Positions 9,279 to 18,797 are shown, numbered from the stretch's first letter. The stretch is 54,432 nucleotides of DNA from Tenebrionibacter intestinalis (GCF_016632365.1 NZ_JAEPBH010000023.1:1-54432); one strand, 5' to 3'. The notes: generated from the sequence alone by a model not told the origin. A program made the numbers and translations.

Positions 9279-10217
9279 AACACCATCTCAGAGAACGAAT
9301 GAAGTAAGGCGGAAACATCTTTTTATAGTAACACAGATGGCGGTAAGAGCAGCCAGGCGAGCTGTTTGCAGAAAGTAGCGTTTCTCAACGCGTAAATTGG
9401 CATTGTTACTTTAGTGATAATGAACTGAATGCGCCAGGGCATGCCTGCCCGACAGGGGATAACACAGATTAGGTTATGCGCGTGAAGAACGACGTTATAT
9501 TCAGTTGTTACAGAGTGTTAGTACCGATATGCATAATCTAATTATGCTTTTAATTTGTAATATAAGCCGCCATCCAACTCTATCCTGAAACTATCCTTAC
9601 GTGGAACATGTAATATCCCCCTCTAACGCGTTGTAATCAGAATAAGCTCCTGTTCGGGGAGGGTTATGCGCTACGCCATCTCGCGAAAAGGTTAACGTTA
9701 CTAAAGCATTATTTAAGTAATAAAAAAAGCGCAAAGTTGACAGACTGAATAATTAAGCTTGAGTCGTTTCATAAATTTAAATTTTTAATAACGATAAGAA
9801 ATATAACGAAGATTAATTCTGAAAATTTTAAACAGCATTGACAGTACGTGTGTCAGCGATTACTTTACAGATGCGTTTTTTCTATAAGGAAGAATGGGAT
9901 TTTTCATTCTCGGTGTGAAAATTCTTAATGGTAAATTTTGAGGTTTGCTTAATCGCGCGACAAACAAAATTTTTTTGTATTTACGGAAAAATAAGAATAA
10001 AGGCTAAATCATTACGTGATATTAAGAGTATAAAGTCTTCAGGGGACTGACGTAGCCGGACATTTTCGGCTGAAATGTACATTGCCTGCCGGGCAAAACA
10101 ATAAAACGTTTCATAGAACGTATTAAGACAATTGCTAAAATTATTTTAGCCTGAATCTATAACAAATAAAAAACGGCCCGATGCAGATGCACTGGATGCT
10201 TATGTTAGGAGAAAAAA
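9279..10217. other. Long AT-rich non-coding region between dnaT and the BglJ-like gene
   Basis: 939 bp without a believable reading frame. It is markedly AT-rich from about 9520 to 10200 and must hold the promoters of dnaT (minus strand) and the LuxR-type gene (plus strand). E. coli has yjjB, yjjP and yjjQ here. A small GC hairpin, AGCCGGACATTTTCGGCT at 10053-10070, is the only tidy secondary structure seen. The composition fits H-NS-type silencing, which is an inference. Confidence 0.45.
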
Positions 10218-10901
10218 ATGACACAGGGACGTCACCAAAAAACCATCGTTTATAGCCGTTATCCTGCTATGGCGGCTGGCCTTCAGCAGTGTATAAAAGA
10301 TGATAATCCACATTGTATGATTTTGCCCGTTTGCGGCTATGAGTCGCTCACGCCGCTGCTTTTGTTGCAGGCATCGTTAGCCATTATTGATTTAACCGGA
10401 GAAGCTAACGAAGTTGAGCAGGATTTGCAGCAGCTACAGCCGCTTTATCGTTGTGCGCCGCATATTCATTGGATCTTTCTTGTTCCTGCTTACGCCCGTT
10501 TTACCGCTGTGCAGCAATTGCTTTGGCCGAACAGTATCTTATTACCCAACAGTGCCGGGCTAAGGCAGATTCAGCAATGTACGCGTATGGATGCAGGCGG
10601 GCTGAGCTATCTTGATGGTGATATCGGCGAAGCGGCCGCCGGCGTTAGCGAAGCCACGCTCGTCCTGACGCTCTCGGAACGCCAGGTATTGAGGCTAATG
10701 GCGAAAGGCTGGAGCATTAATCAGATTTCAGCCCTGTTGAAAAAGAGTAATAAGACTGTCAGTGCGCAGAAAAATAGCGCGATGCGCCGCCTTGCATTGC
10801 GCAGCAATGCTGAAATGTATGCATGGATAAACAGCCCGCGCGGTATGAAAGAGTTGAACTTACAGTCGACGCCATCAACAATAACGGAAGACGTTGTCTG
10901 A
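10218..10901 (+). CDS. LuxR-type transcriptional regulator, BglJ-like
   Basis: 227 residues starting at ATG 10218 with TTAGGAG seven bases before. The first 145 residues resemble a degenerate receiver-like domain (no clear phosphoacceptor aspartate pattern). Residues 151-200 form a LuxR/GerE helix-turn-helix: LTLSERQVLRLMAKGWS, then QISALLKKSNKTVSAQKNS. E. coli BglJ, at the same chromosomal place, has LSPTEREILRFMSRGYS and KTIRAHKFNVM. BglJ works as a heterodimer with RcsB to relieve H-NS silencing. The same job here is inferred from position and HTH similarity; overall identity looks modest. Confidence 0.75.
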   Translation: MTQGRHQKTIVYSRYPAMAAGLQQCIKDDNPHCMILPVCGYESLTPLLLLQASLAIIDLTGEANEVEQDLQQLQPLYRCAPHIHWIFLVPAYARFTAVQQLLWPNSILLPNSAGLRQIQQCTRMDAGGLSYLDGDIGEAAAGVSEATLVLTLSERQVLRLMAKGWSINQISALLKKSNKTVSAQKNSAMRRLALRSNAEMYAWINSPRGMKELNLQSTPSTITEDVV

Positions 10902-11681
10902 ATATACTTCGCTCTACAAGTTAAAATTATTTCCCGCCGTAAGGCGGGAAACACGATATTAACGCAATTTTTACTGTGAAATTTTAAGCAGGATATTTTT
11001 ACAATTTGAAACTCTTTTATCGCCAGGGGAATATTTGCTGTTTGCATAAACTGCTGGGTAACTTTTCCACTTCATTTCGTTATTTTTAATCGTGGGAAAA
11101 GTTATTGCGCATCGCTGACCACGCTTTTGCGTACAGGCCGTTTTTTTCTTTTTAAACGCTTAATTCTACCTGTTAGTAGCGTTGCATTTCCTGGTGTTCG
11201 GTGTGTTATGCTGTGATTATCGTTATTTATGGCTGTTAATTGTTATTTCGAGGAATTTTTTGGCGTTTTTGACTGGGTTTTCGGGGGCAGGCGGTCTGGC
11301 CATTTTTCCGCTTCGGCGTGGCGTTATCGGCACTGTCGCCGCGTTTGCTTGCTGCGCGCATTTGAGCGGGGGTGTGGCGAAATATGGCCGATACCTTAGG
11401 ATACTTAACGTTGTCTGTTTTAACGTTTTTGAGTTTCTTTCCGCCCGGCTGCCGCCATTTTTTGCTTTCCTGGCGTTCCGCCAGCTCCAGGAGAGGGCAA
11501 AGGGCGGTACAGGGGCGCAGAGCAGACGTGATTATATGAACAGGCGCCCGCTATGCTAACGCGCGTTTAGTTCTACCGGGTTTCATCCGTTAAACAGCTA
11601 ACGCGACGCGAACGGCAACCGTTGCCCAACGGGGGCGCGGAAATAAAGGCCTGCGATAGCAAAGCGCCTGCACGCATCGCT
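10902..11681. other. Intergenic region after the BglJ-like gene
   Basis: 780 bp. A terminator-like hairpin lies at 10931-10950. The 125-codon plus-strand frame at 11182-11559 has no ribosome-binding site and a phenylalanine/arginine-rich product with no recognisable family, so it is not called. The part from 11560 to 11680 would contain the terminator of the YbaK-type gene on the minus strand. Confidence 0.4.
10931..10950 (+). terminator. Hairpin after the BglJ-like gene
   Basis: TTCCCGCC at 10931-10938 pairs with GGCGGGAA at 10943-10950 around a GTAA tetraloop, 30 bp past the stop codon. The T-run after it is poor, so termination strength is uncertain. Confidence 0.55.
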
Positions 11682-12140
11682 TTACTGGCAGACGTCTATC
11701 CAGGTGGCGTTGGACAGCTCCGCCATACGCGCCGGGGAAATACGTACGGCGCTATGAATGGCCCCTGCGGCCGGCAACACTTCTTTATACTCTTTTAGCG
11801 AGATATCGCAGTAAACCGCCAGCGGATTTTCCAGCCCGAACGGGCAAACGCCGCCTACAGGGTGGCCGGTACATACCACCACTTCATCGCAGCTCAGCAT
11901 ACGCGCCTTAGCGCCAAAGGCCTTTTTTAACTTTTTATTATCCAGGCGCGCATCGCCCTTTGCCACAACCAACACCACGTTATCTTTTACTTTCAAAGAC
12001 AGCGTCTTGGCGATTTGTCCGGGTTCCACGCGGTGGGCTGCGGCGGCCATTGCCACGGTGGCCGTACTTTGGTTCAACTCAATAATTTCAATATCGGGGG
12101 CATGGTCGGCAAAAAACTGCCGTACAGATTGCAGGCTCAT
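11682..12140 (-). CDS. YbaK/EbsC-family aminoacyl-tRNA deacylase-like protein
   Basis: 152 residues from ATG at 12138-12140, preferred over the in-frame ATG at 12152 because GGAGA lies just before it. The YbaK/ProRS-associated fold is indicated by IAKTLSLKVKDNVVLVVAKG, then DNKKLKKAFGAK, then GHPVGGVCPFGL. The lysine in the first block and the GxxxGGxxPxG loop are the family's active-site features. Members hydrolyse mischarged tRNA (for example Cys- or Ala-tRNAPro) in the cytoplasm. Which tRNA is edited cannot be told from sequence. It is transcribed away from the BglJ-like gene and downstream of fhuF. Confidence 0.85.
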   Translation of the reverse strand: MSLQSVRQFFADHAPDIEIIELNQSTATVAMAAAAHRVEPGQIAKTLSLKVKDNVVLVVAKGDARLDNKKLKKAFGAKARMLSCDEVVVCTGHPVGGVCPFGLENPLAVYCDISLKEYKEVLPAAGAIHSAVRISPARMAELSNATWIDVCQ

Positions 12141-12272
12141 GAATCTCTCCACATAAAAGCGCGGGATAATCTGTCATAAGGCGGGGCAATCTGTAAACCG
12201 GCTGTAGTGAATAATTCCGGTGAATTCGGAAAGATTCTGCATAAGCGGCGGCTGTTTTTTAAGGCAGACGCG

Positions 12273-13052
12273 TTATTTTAACGTGCAGTCGCCGCACTGT
12301 TGAACGCCGGGCAGGCGGTTGCGCTGGCAGCAGGTGCGTCGCGCCAGCAGACCGTTACGCGGTACAACAGTGCGATACAGCGGATTAGCGCTGGCGTCGC
12401 TAAACTGCGCATTAAAAAAACAGGCATGACGCAGCGCATGATACTGCTCATCCCCAAGCCGGTCGCGCATTTCGCCCAAAAACCAGTTTACAAGGTAGCC
12501 GATATTGCTCCAGATAAGCTTGCCATTGATATCGCCGGTGGCCTCCAGCGCCGCTACAACCGGGCGCACGCCTTGTATCCAGAGCGTTTCCAGACGTAGA
12601 TGCGGCGGTAGCCCGGTGGCATGGCAGTCTTCACGCACATCCAGATAAAAGTGTGCGACGCGGCCTGTTTCATGGAAGGACGCCCGAAGACGCGCAGGGC
12701 GGATGTCAATAGCCCGTCCGGCGGTCAGCAGCGCCAGCATCAGCGGGGGAAGAAGCAGGCCGAGGTACCATTGCGCCCACAGCGACTTCAGCGGCTTGAG
12801 TTGCTGCGCTTCATTGCTGTCGCGGTAGATATGCTCGCCATAACGCTTTATCAGGGTGTCGAGCATCTCCGGCTGCATCCAGCCGGCAAGCGTCAGGCTA
12901 TTGGCCGCGGGGGGGCCGGCAAGGGTAAACGTTTCCAGAAACCAGGCGTATTGCGCCCTGAAGATGGCGTGAAGTTCATCGGCCAGCGGCAGGATATTGC
13001 GCCGGGGAAGACAGTCGGCAGGCGCGGCAAGCGGTGAATGGTGAAGGGACAT
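12273..13052 (-). CDS. fhuF: Siderophore-iron reductase FhuF
   Basis: 259 residues (E. coli 262). The C-terminus carries Cys241-Cys242, ten residues, Cys253, two residues, Cys256 (RTCCQRN, then QQCGDC), the unusual 2Fe-2S ligand motif of FhuF. Internal blocks HETGRVAHFYLDV and INGKLIWSN match the family. It reduces ferric iron in hydroxamate siderophores such as ferrioxamine in the cytoplasm. A Fur-like box overlaps the region just upstream (13068-13086), so iron repression is expected. The assigned ATG has a close AAAGG; the exact start is slightly uncertain. Confidence 0.95.
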   Translation of the reverse strand: MSLHHSPLAAPADCLPRRNILPLADELHAIFRAQYAWFLETFTLAGPPAANSLTLAGWMQPEMLDTLIKRYGEHIYRDSNEAQQLKPLKSLWAQWYLGLLLPPLMLALLTAGRAIDIRPARLRASFHETGRVAHFYLDVREDCHATGLPPHLRLETLWIQGVRPVVAALEATGDINGKLIWSNIGYLVNWFLGEMRDRLGDEQYHALRHACFFNAQFSDASANPLYRTVVPRNGLLARRTCCQRNRLPGVQQCGDCTLK

Positions 13053-13067
13053 GCCTTTATCGCTAAT

Positions 13068-13086
13068 CTAAATGATAATGATTGGC
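13068..13086 (-). promoter_or_regulatory. Fur-like box upstream of fhuF
   Basis: The 19 bases CTAAATGATAATGATTGGC agree with the Fur consensus GATAATGATAATCATTATC at about 13 of 19 positions. It lies 16 bp upstream of the fhuF start, a position where binding would block transcription or initiation. Confidence 0.55.
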
Positions 13087-13207
13087 GATACTAATCACTG
13101 GCGCATCTGATGGCAAGCTTTCACAGGGATTTACATATCGGGAAATGCATTTTTCCTCCTTCAGGGAGGCGGCCAGAAGGATTTAAAGTTGAGAGAGACT
13201 AATATAT

Positions 13208-13226
13208 GATATTGGTTATCATTATC
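13208..13226 (+). promoter_or_regulatory. Strong Fur box upstream of the DUF1435 gene
   Basis: GATATTGGTTATCATTATC matches the 19-bp Fur consensus at 16 positions. It ends 18 bp before the start codon of the DUF1435 gene. With the second box at 13068-13086 it brackets the divergent fhuF / DUF1435 promoter region. Confidence 0.75.
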
Positions 13227-13244
13227 ATGTAAGGGAATGCCGCT

Positions 13245-13490
13245 ATGCTGCAAAGGAGTCTTGAGAGCGGGTGGGGCGTGCTGATTTCAGGCGCGGTAGT
13301 CGCTGCGCTGGTGTTTAACGGGCTTACGTTTGGCGAGTGGCGCTTATTAATGGCATCGGCAATGGTGACGACTATCGGCATGTTGTTTCACCGAAGGCTG
13401 CGCCATTTCATGCTGCTGCCGTCGTGTATCGCGTTGGCCAGCGGTATCGCGCTACTGGCGCTAAGTCTCGGGATGTTGACAGAAAGATGA
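13245..13490 (+). CDS. yjjZ: DUF1435 membrane protein, YjjZ-like
   Basis: 81 residues from ATG 13245 with AAGGG at a 9-nt spacing. Three hydrophobic segments are predicted (about 10-27, 33-48 and 56-76), making it a small inner-membrane protein. DUF1435/YjjZ lies beside fhuF in E. coli. The strong Fur box at 13208-13226 suggests it is induced by iron starvation together with fhuF. The biochemical role is unknown. The symbol rests on neighbourhood, size and the HRRLRHFMLLPSCIALASGI block. Confidence 0.75.
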   Translation: MLQRSLESGWGVLISGAVVAALVFNGLTFGEWRLLMASAMVTTIGMLFHRRLRHFMLLPSCIALASGIALLALSLGMLTER

Positions 13491-13542
13491 GTATGATCGG
13501 TCAGACAAGAGCAGGAAGTGGAACGACGAGACAGGAAGAAAG

Positions 13543-13630
13543 TGGTGCGAGGGGGGGGGACTTGAACCCCCACGTCCGTAAGGACACTAACACCTGAAGC
13601 TAGCGCGTCTACCAATTCCGCCACCTTCGC
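13543..13630 (-). tRNA. tRNA-Leu(CAG), third in transcript, with one extra base in the 3' arm
   Basis: Read on the minus strand it starts GCGAAGGTGGCGGAATTGG, has anticodon CAG in the loop TTCAGGT, a long class II variable arm and an encoded 3' CCA (13543-13545). It spans 88 nt, while its two neighbours span 87. The difference is in the C-run that joins the T-stem to the acceptor: nine C (nine G on the plus strand, 13551-13559) instead of eight. This would bulge the T-arm/acceptor junction unless it is a sequencing slip in a homopolymer. Confidence 0.9.
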
Positions 13631-13672
13631 ACGGCCTACTTTCTTACAGTTGAGGATATTGTTTGCCGCAGT

Positions 13673-13759
13673 TGGTGCGAGGGGGGGGACTTGAACCCCC
13701 ACGTTCGTAAGAACACTAACACCTGAAGCTAGCGCGTCTACCAATTCCGCCACCTTCGC
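13673..13759 (-). tRNA. tRNA-Leu(CAG), second in transcript
   Basis: 87 nt including CCA (13673-13675), anticodon CAG, class II variable arm. The variable stem is TTCGTAAGAA on the plus strand, where the sister genes have TCCGTAAGGA. Both arms changed together, so pairing is kept. Confidence 0.96.
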
Positions 13760-13792
13760 AGGGCGCTGCTGAAAACAATACCGCGTGGTTGA

Positions 13793-13879
13793 TGGTGCGA
13801 GGGGGGGGACTTGAACCCCCACGTCCGTAAGGACACTAACACCTGAAGCTAGCGCGTCTACCAATTCCGCCACCTTCGC
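13793..13879 (-). tRNA. tRNA-Leu(CAG), first in transcript
   Basis: 87 nt including encoded CCA (13793-13795), anticodon CAG. It is essentially identical to E. coli leuQPV, which sits at the same place between fhuF/yjjZ and rsmC. The three genes, about 33-42 bp apart, form one stable-RNA transcript that decodes the abundant CUG codon. Confidence 0.97.
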
Positions 13880-13911
13880 ATACCGGCAATACCTGATAAG
13901 TATTGAACCAC

Positions 13912-13947
13912 GGAGGCGCATTCTAGATGTTTTACGGGGGAGGTCAA
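13912..13947 (-). promoter_or_regulatory. Promoter of the tRNA-Leu operon
   Basis: On the minus strand, TTGACC (13942-13947) is followed after 16 nt by TAGAAT (13920-13925) and then a GC-rich discriminator GCGCCTCC (13912-13919). The discriminator is typical of promoters under stringent (ppGpp) control of stable RNA. Confidence 0.8.
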
Positions 13948-14001
13948 TACTTAATTGTGTGCCGTTTCCCCAATTGCTGGAAAAAACGGCATAAAAGGCC
14001 C

Positions 14002-15030
14002 TCAGCGGCGGGCGCTGCGTCCATATACCGCGCGGTAAACTTTATATCGCCCGGTTTGGGCCATCGTTTCGTGGCTGCCAAAGGTTTCGTCAAGCACTGT
14101 CGGGTAAGGGAGGAAGGCGTTCGCGACAATGCGTAATTCACCGCCGGGATTCAGATGGCGTGTTGCGCCGCGAATCAGCGTATGTGCCGCGTCGAGGCTG
14201 GTTTGTCGCCCTTCGTGGAAGGGCGGGTTTGAGAGGATCATGTCAAAGCGGCCGGTGATACTGGAATAGATATTACTTGCCAGCACTTCGCCGTTTAGCC
14301 CGTTGGCCGCAAGCGTGGCGCGGCTCGCTTCTACCGCCGGCGCGGAAACGTCGCATAGCGTCAGGCGCACTTTCGGCGAATGGTTCGCCAGCGCGGCGGC
14401 CAGCACGCCGGCGCCGCAGCCCACATCCAGCACTTTACCTTTGGTATGCGGCGTGAGCGTTGACAGCAGCAGTTGGCTGCCGGCGTCCAGCCCGTCGCGG
14501 CTGAATACCCCGGGCAGCGTTTTAATCGTCAGGCCCTCGCTCTGGTATGTGTTCCACCAGGCGTTTGCGTCAAACAGCGGGCGCTTTTCCAGCCTACCGT
14601 AATAAAGCCCGCAGCGTCGTGCGCTGTCGATTTTATTTAGCGGGCTGATTTGCGCGAGGATCTGCTCGGCGCTGCGTACGCCGCTGCGATTTTCACCCAC
14701 AATGAAAAGATCGCAGCCTTCCGGTAGCAATGAGAGCAGATTCATTAACTGAAACTGGGCTTCGGGTTTATTCTTCGGCCAGTAGTACACCAGCGTGTCG
14801 CAGCCGGCGATGGTCTGCGGCCCGGCCAGCAGGCCGAATTGCGCGCGTTCGCCCATTTGCGCGCTTAGCGTTTGCCAGTGGTGATATTGTTGGGTGTGAG
14901 CGCGGCTGTCGGCGGTTTCAAGCCGTGCGGGCAGGTCATCCTGCAGATCGCCGGCAAACAGCACGCGGCGTTGTTCAAAATCATCACTGTGGCGCAGCAG
15001 CACTTCGCTCGCCGGAGTCCACGCGGACAT
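14002..15030 (-). CDS. rsmC: 16S rRNA m2G1207 methyltransferase
   Basis: 342 residues (E. coli 343). The N-terminal half is a degenerate methyltransferase-like domain. The C-terminal half has the SAM site [11 protein letters not shown] (200-210) and the N2-guanine catalytic motif NPPF (268-271). It methylates G1207 of 16S rRNA in the 30S subunit. It is divergent from holD, sharing the 173-bp region 15031-15203. Confidence 0.96.
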   Translation of the reverse strand: MSAWTPASEVLLRHSDDFEQRRVLFAGDLQDDLPARLETADSRAHTQQYHHWQTLSAQMGERAQFGLLAGPQTIAGCDTLVYYWPKNKPEAQFQLMNLLSLLPEGCDLFIVGENRSGVRSAEQILAQISPLNKIDSARRCGLYYGRLEKRPLFDANAWWNTYQSEGLTIKTLPGVFSRDGLDAGSQLLLSTLTPHTKGKVLDVGCGAGVLAAALANHSPKVRLTLCDVSAPAVEASRATLAANGLNGEVLASNIYSSITGRFDMILSNPPFHEGRQTSLDAAHTLIRGATRHLNPGGELRIVANAFLPYPTVLDETFGSHETMAQTGRYKVYRAVYGRSARR

Positions 15031-15203
15031 AGTACGCTCCTTTTTATCATCAGGCGGCGATTATATACGGACAGCCTGCAACTTGCAGGCGTCGTGACGT
15101 TTTCGGCACGAAATTGCCGGCAATTCCCGGCGTGGCGCTGTTGGCGGGCTTGTGCGGAATTTGTTATATTTGCGCCCCTCAGGTGACTTAAACAGGTTTC
15201 GCT

Positions 15204-15608
15204 ATGACCGACCGACGTGACTGGCAGCTTCAGCAACTGGGCATCGTCCGCTGGACGCTGCGCCGCCCTGCGGCATTGCAGGGCGAAGTTGCGCTGACGC
15301 TTCCCGATACGCTTCGCCTGGTGGTCGTCGCAGCGACGCTGCCGCGTCTTACCGATCCGCTGGTTGCGGATGTTTTGCGGGCGCTTACGCTTGATGCCGA
15401 ACAGGTCATGTTGCTAACGCCCGAACGTGCGGCAATGCTGCCGGAAGGCCGGCGCTGCAATAGCTGGCTGATGGGCGTGGAGACCGACCTGGTTTTGTCA
15501 GGCGCGCGGCTTCTCTCGCCAGATCCTGGCGAACTTCAACGTAGCGCCCAGGCTCGTGCCGCTCTCTGGCGACAGATATGTGAATATGAACAGTATTTCT
15601 TCTCTTGA
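15204..15608 (+). CDS. holD: DNA polymerase III psi subunit
   Basis: 134 residues (E. coli 137). It starts MTDRRDWQLQQLGIVRWTLR, the N-terminal segment that contacts the chi subunit (HolC), and continues with the alpha/beta domain that bridges to the clamp loader. Its last 23 bp overlap the rimI start, so holD and rimI are translationally coupled, an arrangement also known in E. coli. Confidence 0.95.
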   Translation: MTDRRDWQLQQLGIVRWTLRRPAALQGEVALTLPDTLRLVVVAATLPRLTDPLVADVLRALTLDAEQVMLLTPERAAMLPEGRRCNSWLMGVETDLVLSGARLLSPDPGELQRSAQARAALWRQICEYEQYFFS

Positions 15609-16029
15609 TTCGCAAGGCCTGGCCCAGGCCTTTGCTATTGAACAACGTAGCCACGCGTTTCCCTGGAGCGAAAAGACGTTCGCTGGCAATCAGGGCGAGC
15701 GCTATTTCAACTTACGTATGGATATCGGCAGCGATATGGTGGCGTTCGCCATTACGCAGGTCGTGCTGGACGAGGCCACGCTATTTAACATTGCTGTCGA
15801 TCCTGCCTTTCAGCGGCGCGGGCTGGGACGCCAGCTTCTGACGTATCTCATCAACGCGCTGGAACAAAAACAGATCCTGACGTTGTGGCTTGAGGCGCGT
15901 GCTTCTAACGCCGCCGCCATCGCGCTCTATGAAAGTCTCGGTTTTAATGAGGTGACGGTACGGCGCAACTACTATCCCACCGCAGACGGCCGTGAGGACG
16001 CAATTATTATGGCTTTGCCGCTGGGGTGA
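15586..16029 (+). CDS. rimI: Ribosomal protein S18 N-alpha-acetyltransferase
   Basis: 147 residues from ATG 15586 (MNSISSLDSQGL). The frame is open further upstream, but this start matches E. coli RimI (148 residues). The GNAT acetyl-CoA site is FQRRGLGRQLL, preceded by LFNIAVDPA and followed by SNAAAIALYESLGF. It acetylates the N-terminal alanine of S18. It overlaps the end of holD; yjjG follows after 20 bp. Confidence 0.96.
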   Translation: MNSISSLDSQGLAQAFAIEQRSHAFPWSEKTFAGNQGERYFNLRMDIGSDMVAFAITQVVLDEATLFNIAVDPAFQRRGLGRQLLTYLINALEQKQILTLWLEARASNAAAIALYESLGFNEVTVRRNYYPTADGREDAIIMALPLG

Positions 16030-16049
16030 TAACGCTAAAGGTGATGTAA

Positions 16050-16727
16050 ATGAAGTGGGACTGGATACTCTTTGACGCCGACGAAACGTTATTTTCCTTC
16101 GATGCCTTCGGTGGGCTACAGCGCATGTTTCTTGATTACAGCGTGACGTTTACCGATAAGGATTTTCAGGATTACCAGGCGGTGAATAAGCCGCTGTGGG
16201 TGGATTATCAGAACGGTAGCATTACCGCGCTCCAGCTTCAGGTGCAGCGTTTTGCAAGCTGGGCTGATCGTCTCAACGTACAGGCGAGCGAACTGAATGC
16301 GGCGTTCCTTAACGCGATGGCGGACATCTGTACGCCGCTACCGGGCGCGGAATCGCTGCTTAATGCCCTGAAAGGCAAAGTGAAACTGGGTATTATTACT
16401 AACGGTTTTACCGCGCTTCAGCAGATTCGCCTGGCGCGTACCGGCCTGAGCGATTTTTTTGATGTATTGATCATTTCTGAGCAGGTCGGCGTGGCTAAGC
16501 CGGATCGTAAAATTTTTGACTATGCGCTGATGCAAATGGGCAACCCTCCGCGTGAGCGTGTGCTTATGGTGGGCGATACCGCAGAGTCGGATATTCTCGG
16601 CGGTATGAATGCCGGACTGAAAACCGTCTGGCTTAACGCGCATGGCCGGGAATTACCGGCAGGCATTACGCCGGATAAGCAGGTGGCGTCGCTTAACGAA
16701 CTGGCGCAGTGGCTCTTTAACGCATAA
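16050..16727 (+). CDS. yjjG: Pyrimidine 5'-nucleotidase (HAD family)
   Basis: 225 residues, same as E. coli YjjG. HAD motifs visible: FDADETLF (nucleophile Asp9, acid/base Asp11), IITNGF (motif II), the conserved lysine in VAKPDRKIF, and VGDTAESDI (motif IV). It removes phosphate from dUMP, dTMP and non-canonical pyrimidine monophosphates as a house-cleaning enzyme in the cytoplasm. Probably the last gene of holD-rimI-yjjG; prfC follows 109 bp later. Confidence 0.95.
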   Translation: MKWDWILFDADETLFSFDAFGGLQRMFLDYSVTFTDKDFQDYQAVNKPLWVDYQNGSITALQLQVQRFASWADRLNVQASELNAAFLNAMADICTPLPGAESLLNALKGKVKLGIITNGFTALQQIRLARTGLSDFFDVLIISEQVGVAKPDRKIFDYALMQMGNPPRERVLMVGDTAESDILGGMNAGLKTVWLNAHGRELPAGITPDKQVASLNELAQWLFNA

Positions 16728-16836
16728 CGCGCAGACGAATTCTTTTGGGTATCTGCCCCGCAATAGGTAAAATCCTCGCACTTTTTTGAATAACGCGCTG
16801 CGCGGGGATCTCTCGCGCCTGAAGAGAAGAGTAAAT

Positions 16837-18426
16837 ATGACGTTGTCTCCCTATTTGCAGGAGGTGGCCCGGCGCCGCACCTTTGCCATTATCTCTCACC
16901 CGGACGCCGGTAAAACCACTATTACTGAAAAAGTGCTGCTGTTCGGACAGGCGATTCAGACCGCTGGCACGGTAAAAGGACGCGGCTCCAGCCATCATGC
17001 GAAGTCCGACTGGATGGAGATGGAAAAGCAGCGCGGTATCTCAATTACCACCTCGGTGATGCAGTTTCCGTATCGCGATTGCCTGGTTAATTTGCTTGAC
17101 ACGCCAGGGCATGAAGACTTCTCTGAAGATACGTATCGCACGCTGACGGCGGTGGATTGTTGTCTGATGGTGATTGACGCTGCAAAAGGCGTTGAGGATC
17201 GTACCCGTAAGCTGATGGAAGTTACGCGCCTGCGTGATACGCCGATCCTGACTTTTATGAACAAGCTCGATCGCGATATCCGCGATCCTATGGAACTGCT
17301 CGATGAAGTGGAAAACGAGCTTAAGATCGCCTGCGCGCCTGTCACCTGGCCCATTGGCTGCGGCAAGCTGTTTAAAGGCGTCTACCATCTTTATAAAGAT
17401 GAAACCTATCTCTATCAGAGCGGCAAGGGGCATACCATCCAGGAAGTGCGCATTGTGAAAGGCCTGGATAACCCTGAGCTGGACGCTGCTGTGGGGGACG
17501 ACCTGGCGCAGCAGCTACGCGATGAGCTGGAGCTGGTGAAAGGCGCTTCCACCGAGTTTGATGAAGAGCTCTTTCTAAGCGGTGAGATCACGCCGGTATT
17601 CTTCGGTACTGCGCTGGGTAACTTTGGCGTTGACCATATGCTCGACGGGCTGGTTTCCTGGGCGCCGGCGCCTATGCCGCGTAAAACCGATGTGCGCGAC
17701 GTTGAAGCGCAGGAAGAAAAATTTTCTGGTTTTGTCTTTAAAATTCAGGCGAATATGGATCCCAAACACCGTGACCGCGTGGCGTTTTTGCGCGTGGTTT
17801 CCGGTAAATATGAAAAAGGCATGAAGCTGCGCCAGGTGCGCACCGGCAAAGATGTGGTTATCTCCGATGCGCTGACGTTTATGGCAGGCGATCGATCTCA
17901 TGTAGAAGAAGCTTATCCCGGAGATATTATCGGCCTGCATAATCACGGTACTATTCAGATTGGCGACACCTTTACCCAGGGTGAAACGATGAAGTTTACC
18001 GGTATTCCTAACTTCGCGCCGGAATTGTTCCGCCGTATTCGTCTGAAAGATCCCCTTAAACAAAAGCAACTGCTTAAAGGGCTGGTGCAGCTATCGGAAG
18101 AAGGGGCTGTACAGGTGTTCCGGCCGGTTTCCAGTAATGACTTGATTGTCGGCGCCGTTGGCGTGTTGCAGTTCGATGTGGTCGTGGCGCGTTTGAAAAG
18201 CGAGTATAACGTGGAGGCGATCTACGAATCGGTTAACGTGGCTACCGCACGCTGGGTGGAGTCGTCAGACGTGAAGAAATTTGAAGAGTTCAGGCGTAAA
18301 AATGAAGGTCAACTCGCACTGGACGGCGGCGACAATCTTACCTATATCGCCCCGACGATGGTTAATTTGAATCTGACCCAGGAGCGTTATCCTGACGTCA
18401 CTTTCCGCAAAACCCGCGAACATTAA
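16837..18426 (+). CDS. prfC: Peptide chain release factor 3
   Basis: 529 residues from ATG 16837 ([10 protein letters not shown]), the E. coli length; a 17-codon upstream extension to 16786 has no support, while GAAGAGAAGAG lies just before 16837. GTPase motifs: SHPDAGKTT (20-28), DTPGHED (88-94), NKLD (142-145). Domains II and III follow. RF3-GTP removes RF1/RF2 from the ribosome after termination. Confidence 0.97.
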   Translation: MTLSPYLQEVARRRTFAIISHPDAGKTTITEKVLLFGQAIQTAGTVKGRGSSHHAKSDWMEMEKQRGISITTSVMQFPYRDCLVNLLDTPGHEDFSEDTYRTLTAVDCCLMVIDAAKGVEDRTRKLMEVTRLRDTPILTFMNKLDRDIRDPMELLDEVENELKIACAPVTWPIGCGKLFKGVYHLYKDETYLYQSGKGHTIQEVRIVKGLDNPELDAAVGDDLAQQLRDELELVKGASTEFDEELFLSGEITPVFFGTALGNFGVDHMLDGLVSWAPAPMPRKTDVRDVEAQEEKFSGFVFKIQANMDPKHRDRVAFLRVVSGKYEKGMKLRQVRTGKDVVISDALTFMAGDRSHVEEAYPGDIIGLHNHGTIQIGDTFTQGETMKFTGIPNFAPELFRRIRLKDPLKQKQLLKGLVQLSEEGAVQVFRPVSSNDLIVGAVGVLQFDVVVARLKSEYNVEAIYESVNVATARWVESSDVKKFEEFRRKNEGQLALDGGDNLTYIAPTMVNLNLTQERYPDVTFRKTREH

Positions 18427-18797
18427 TGCCTTCCTGGCGGCGCACATATTCACGTGCGCCGTTAAATTAGCCTTCAGTATCAAACCATTGCACAACCGCC
18501 TTCGTTTCTGCTCCGGGCTGCGTCTTTTTGTCTTTTTCAGCCCAATTCCCAGGCGTTTTCACAACAACGAACTATATTTACCTCATTATCCGCGCTGAAT
18601 AATGGTTAAAAAACCCTGTCTGCATAAGCTTTCAGGCCTTATGACCATTAATGACGGCTTGCGCGCGATTAATTACGGTTTCTTACGTCAATGACGTAAA
18701 AGTGAGAACAGATCGGGCCATACGCTCTGCTGTATACAGGGCCGCTGAAATGGCGGTTCGAGGCTCAAATTTTGGGTAAACCTACAGGAACAAATCG
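18427..18797. other. Intergenic region between prfC and osmY
   Basis: 371 bp. It contains the prfC hairpin (18439-18460) and the osmY promoter region. In E. coli osmY is driven by sigma-S, with repression by CRP, Lrp and IHF. No box could be assigned with confidence here. Confidence 0.5.
18439..18460 (+). terminator. Hairpin after prfC
   Basis: GGCGCAC (18439-18445) pairs with GTGCGCC (18454-18460) 13 bp past the prfC stop. A weak T/A tail follows (GTTAAATTAG), so efficiency is uncertain. Confidence 0.5.

Noticed and set aside
11182-11559. 125-codon plus-strand frame after the BglJ-like gene
   Set aside because: No ribosome-binding site, no family resemblance, odd composition and poor codon pattern.
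13388-13921. 177-codon minus-strand open frame with three internal repeats
   Set aside because: It is read through the three tRNA-Leu genes; the repeated peptide AKVAELVDALASGVSVLT is translated tRNA sequence.
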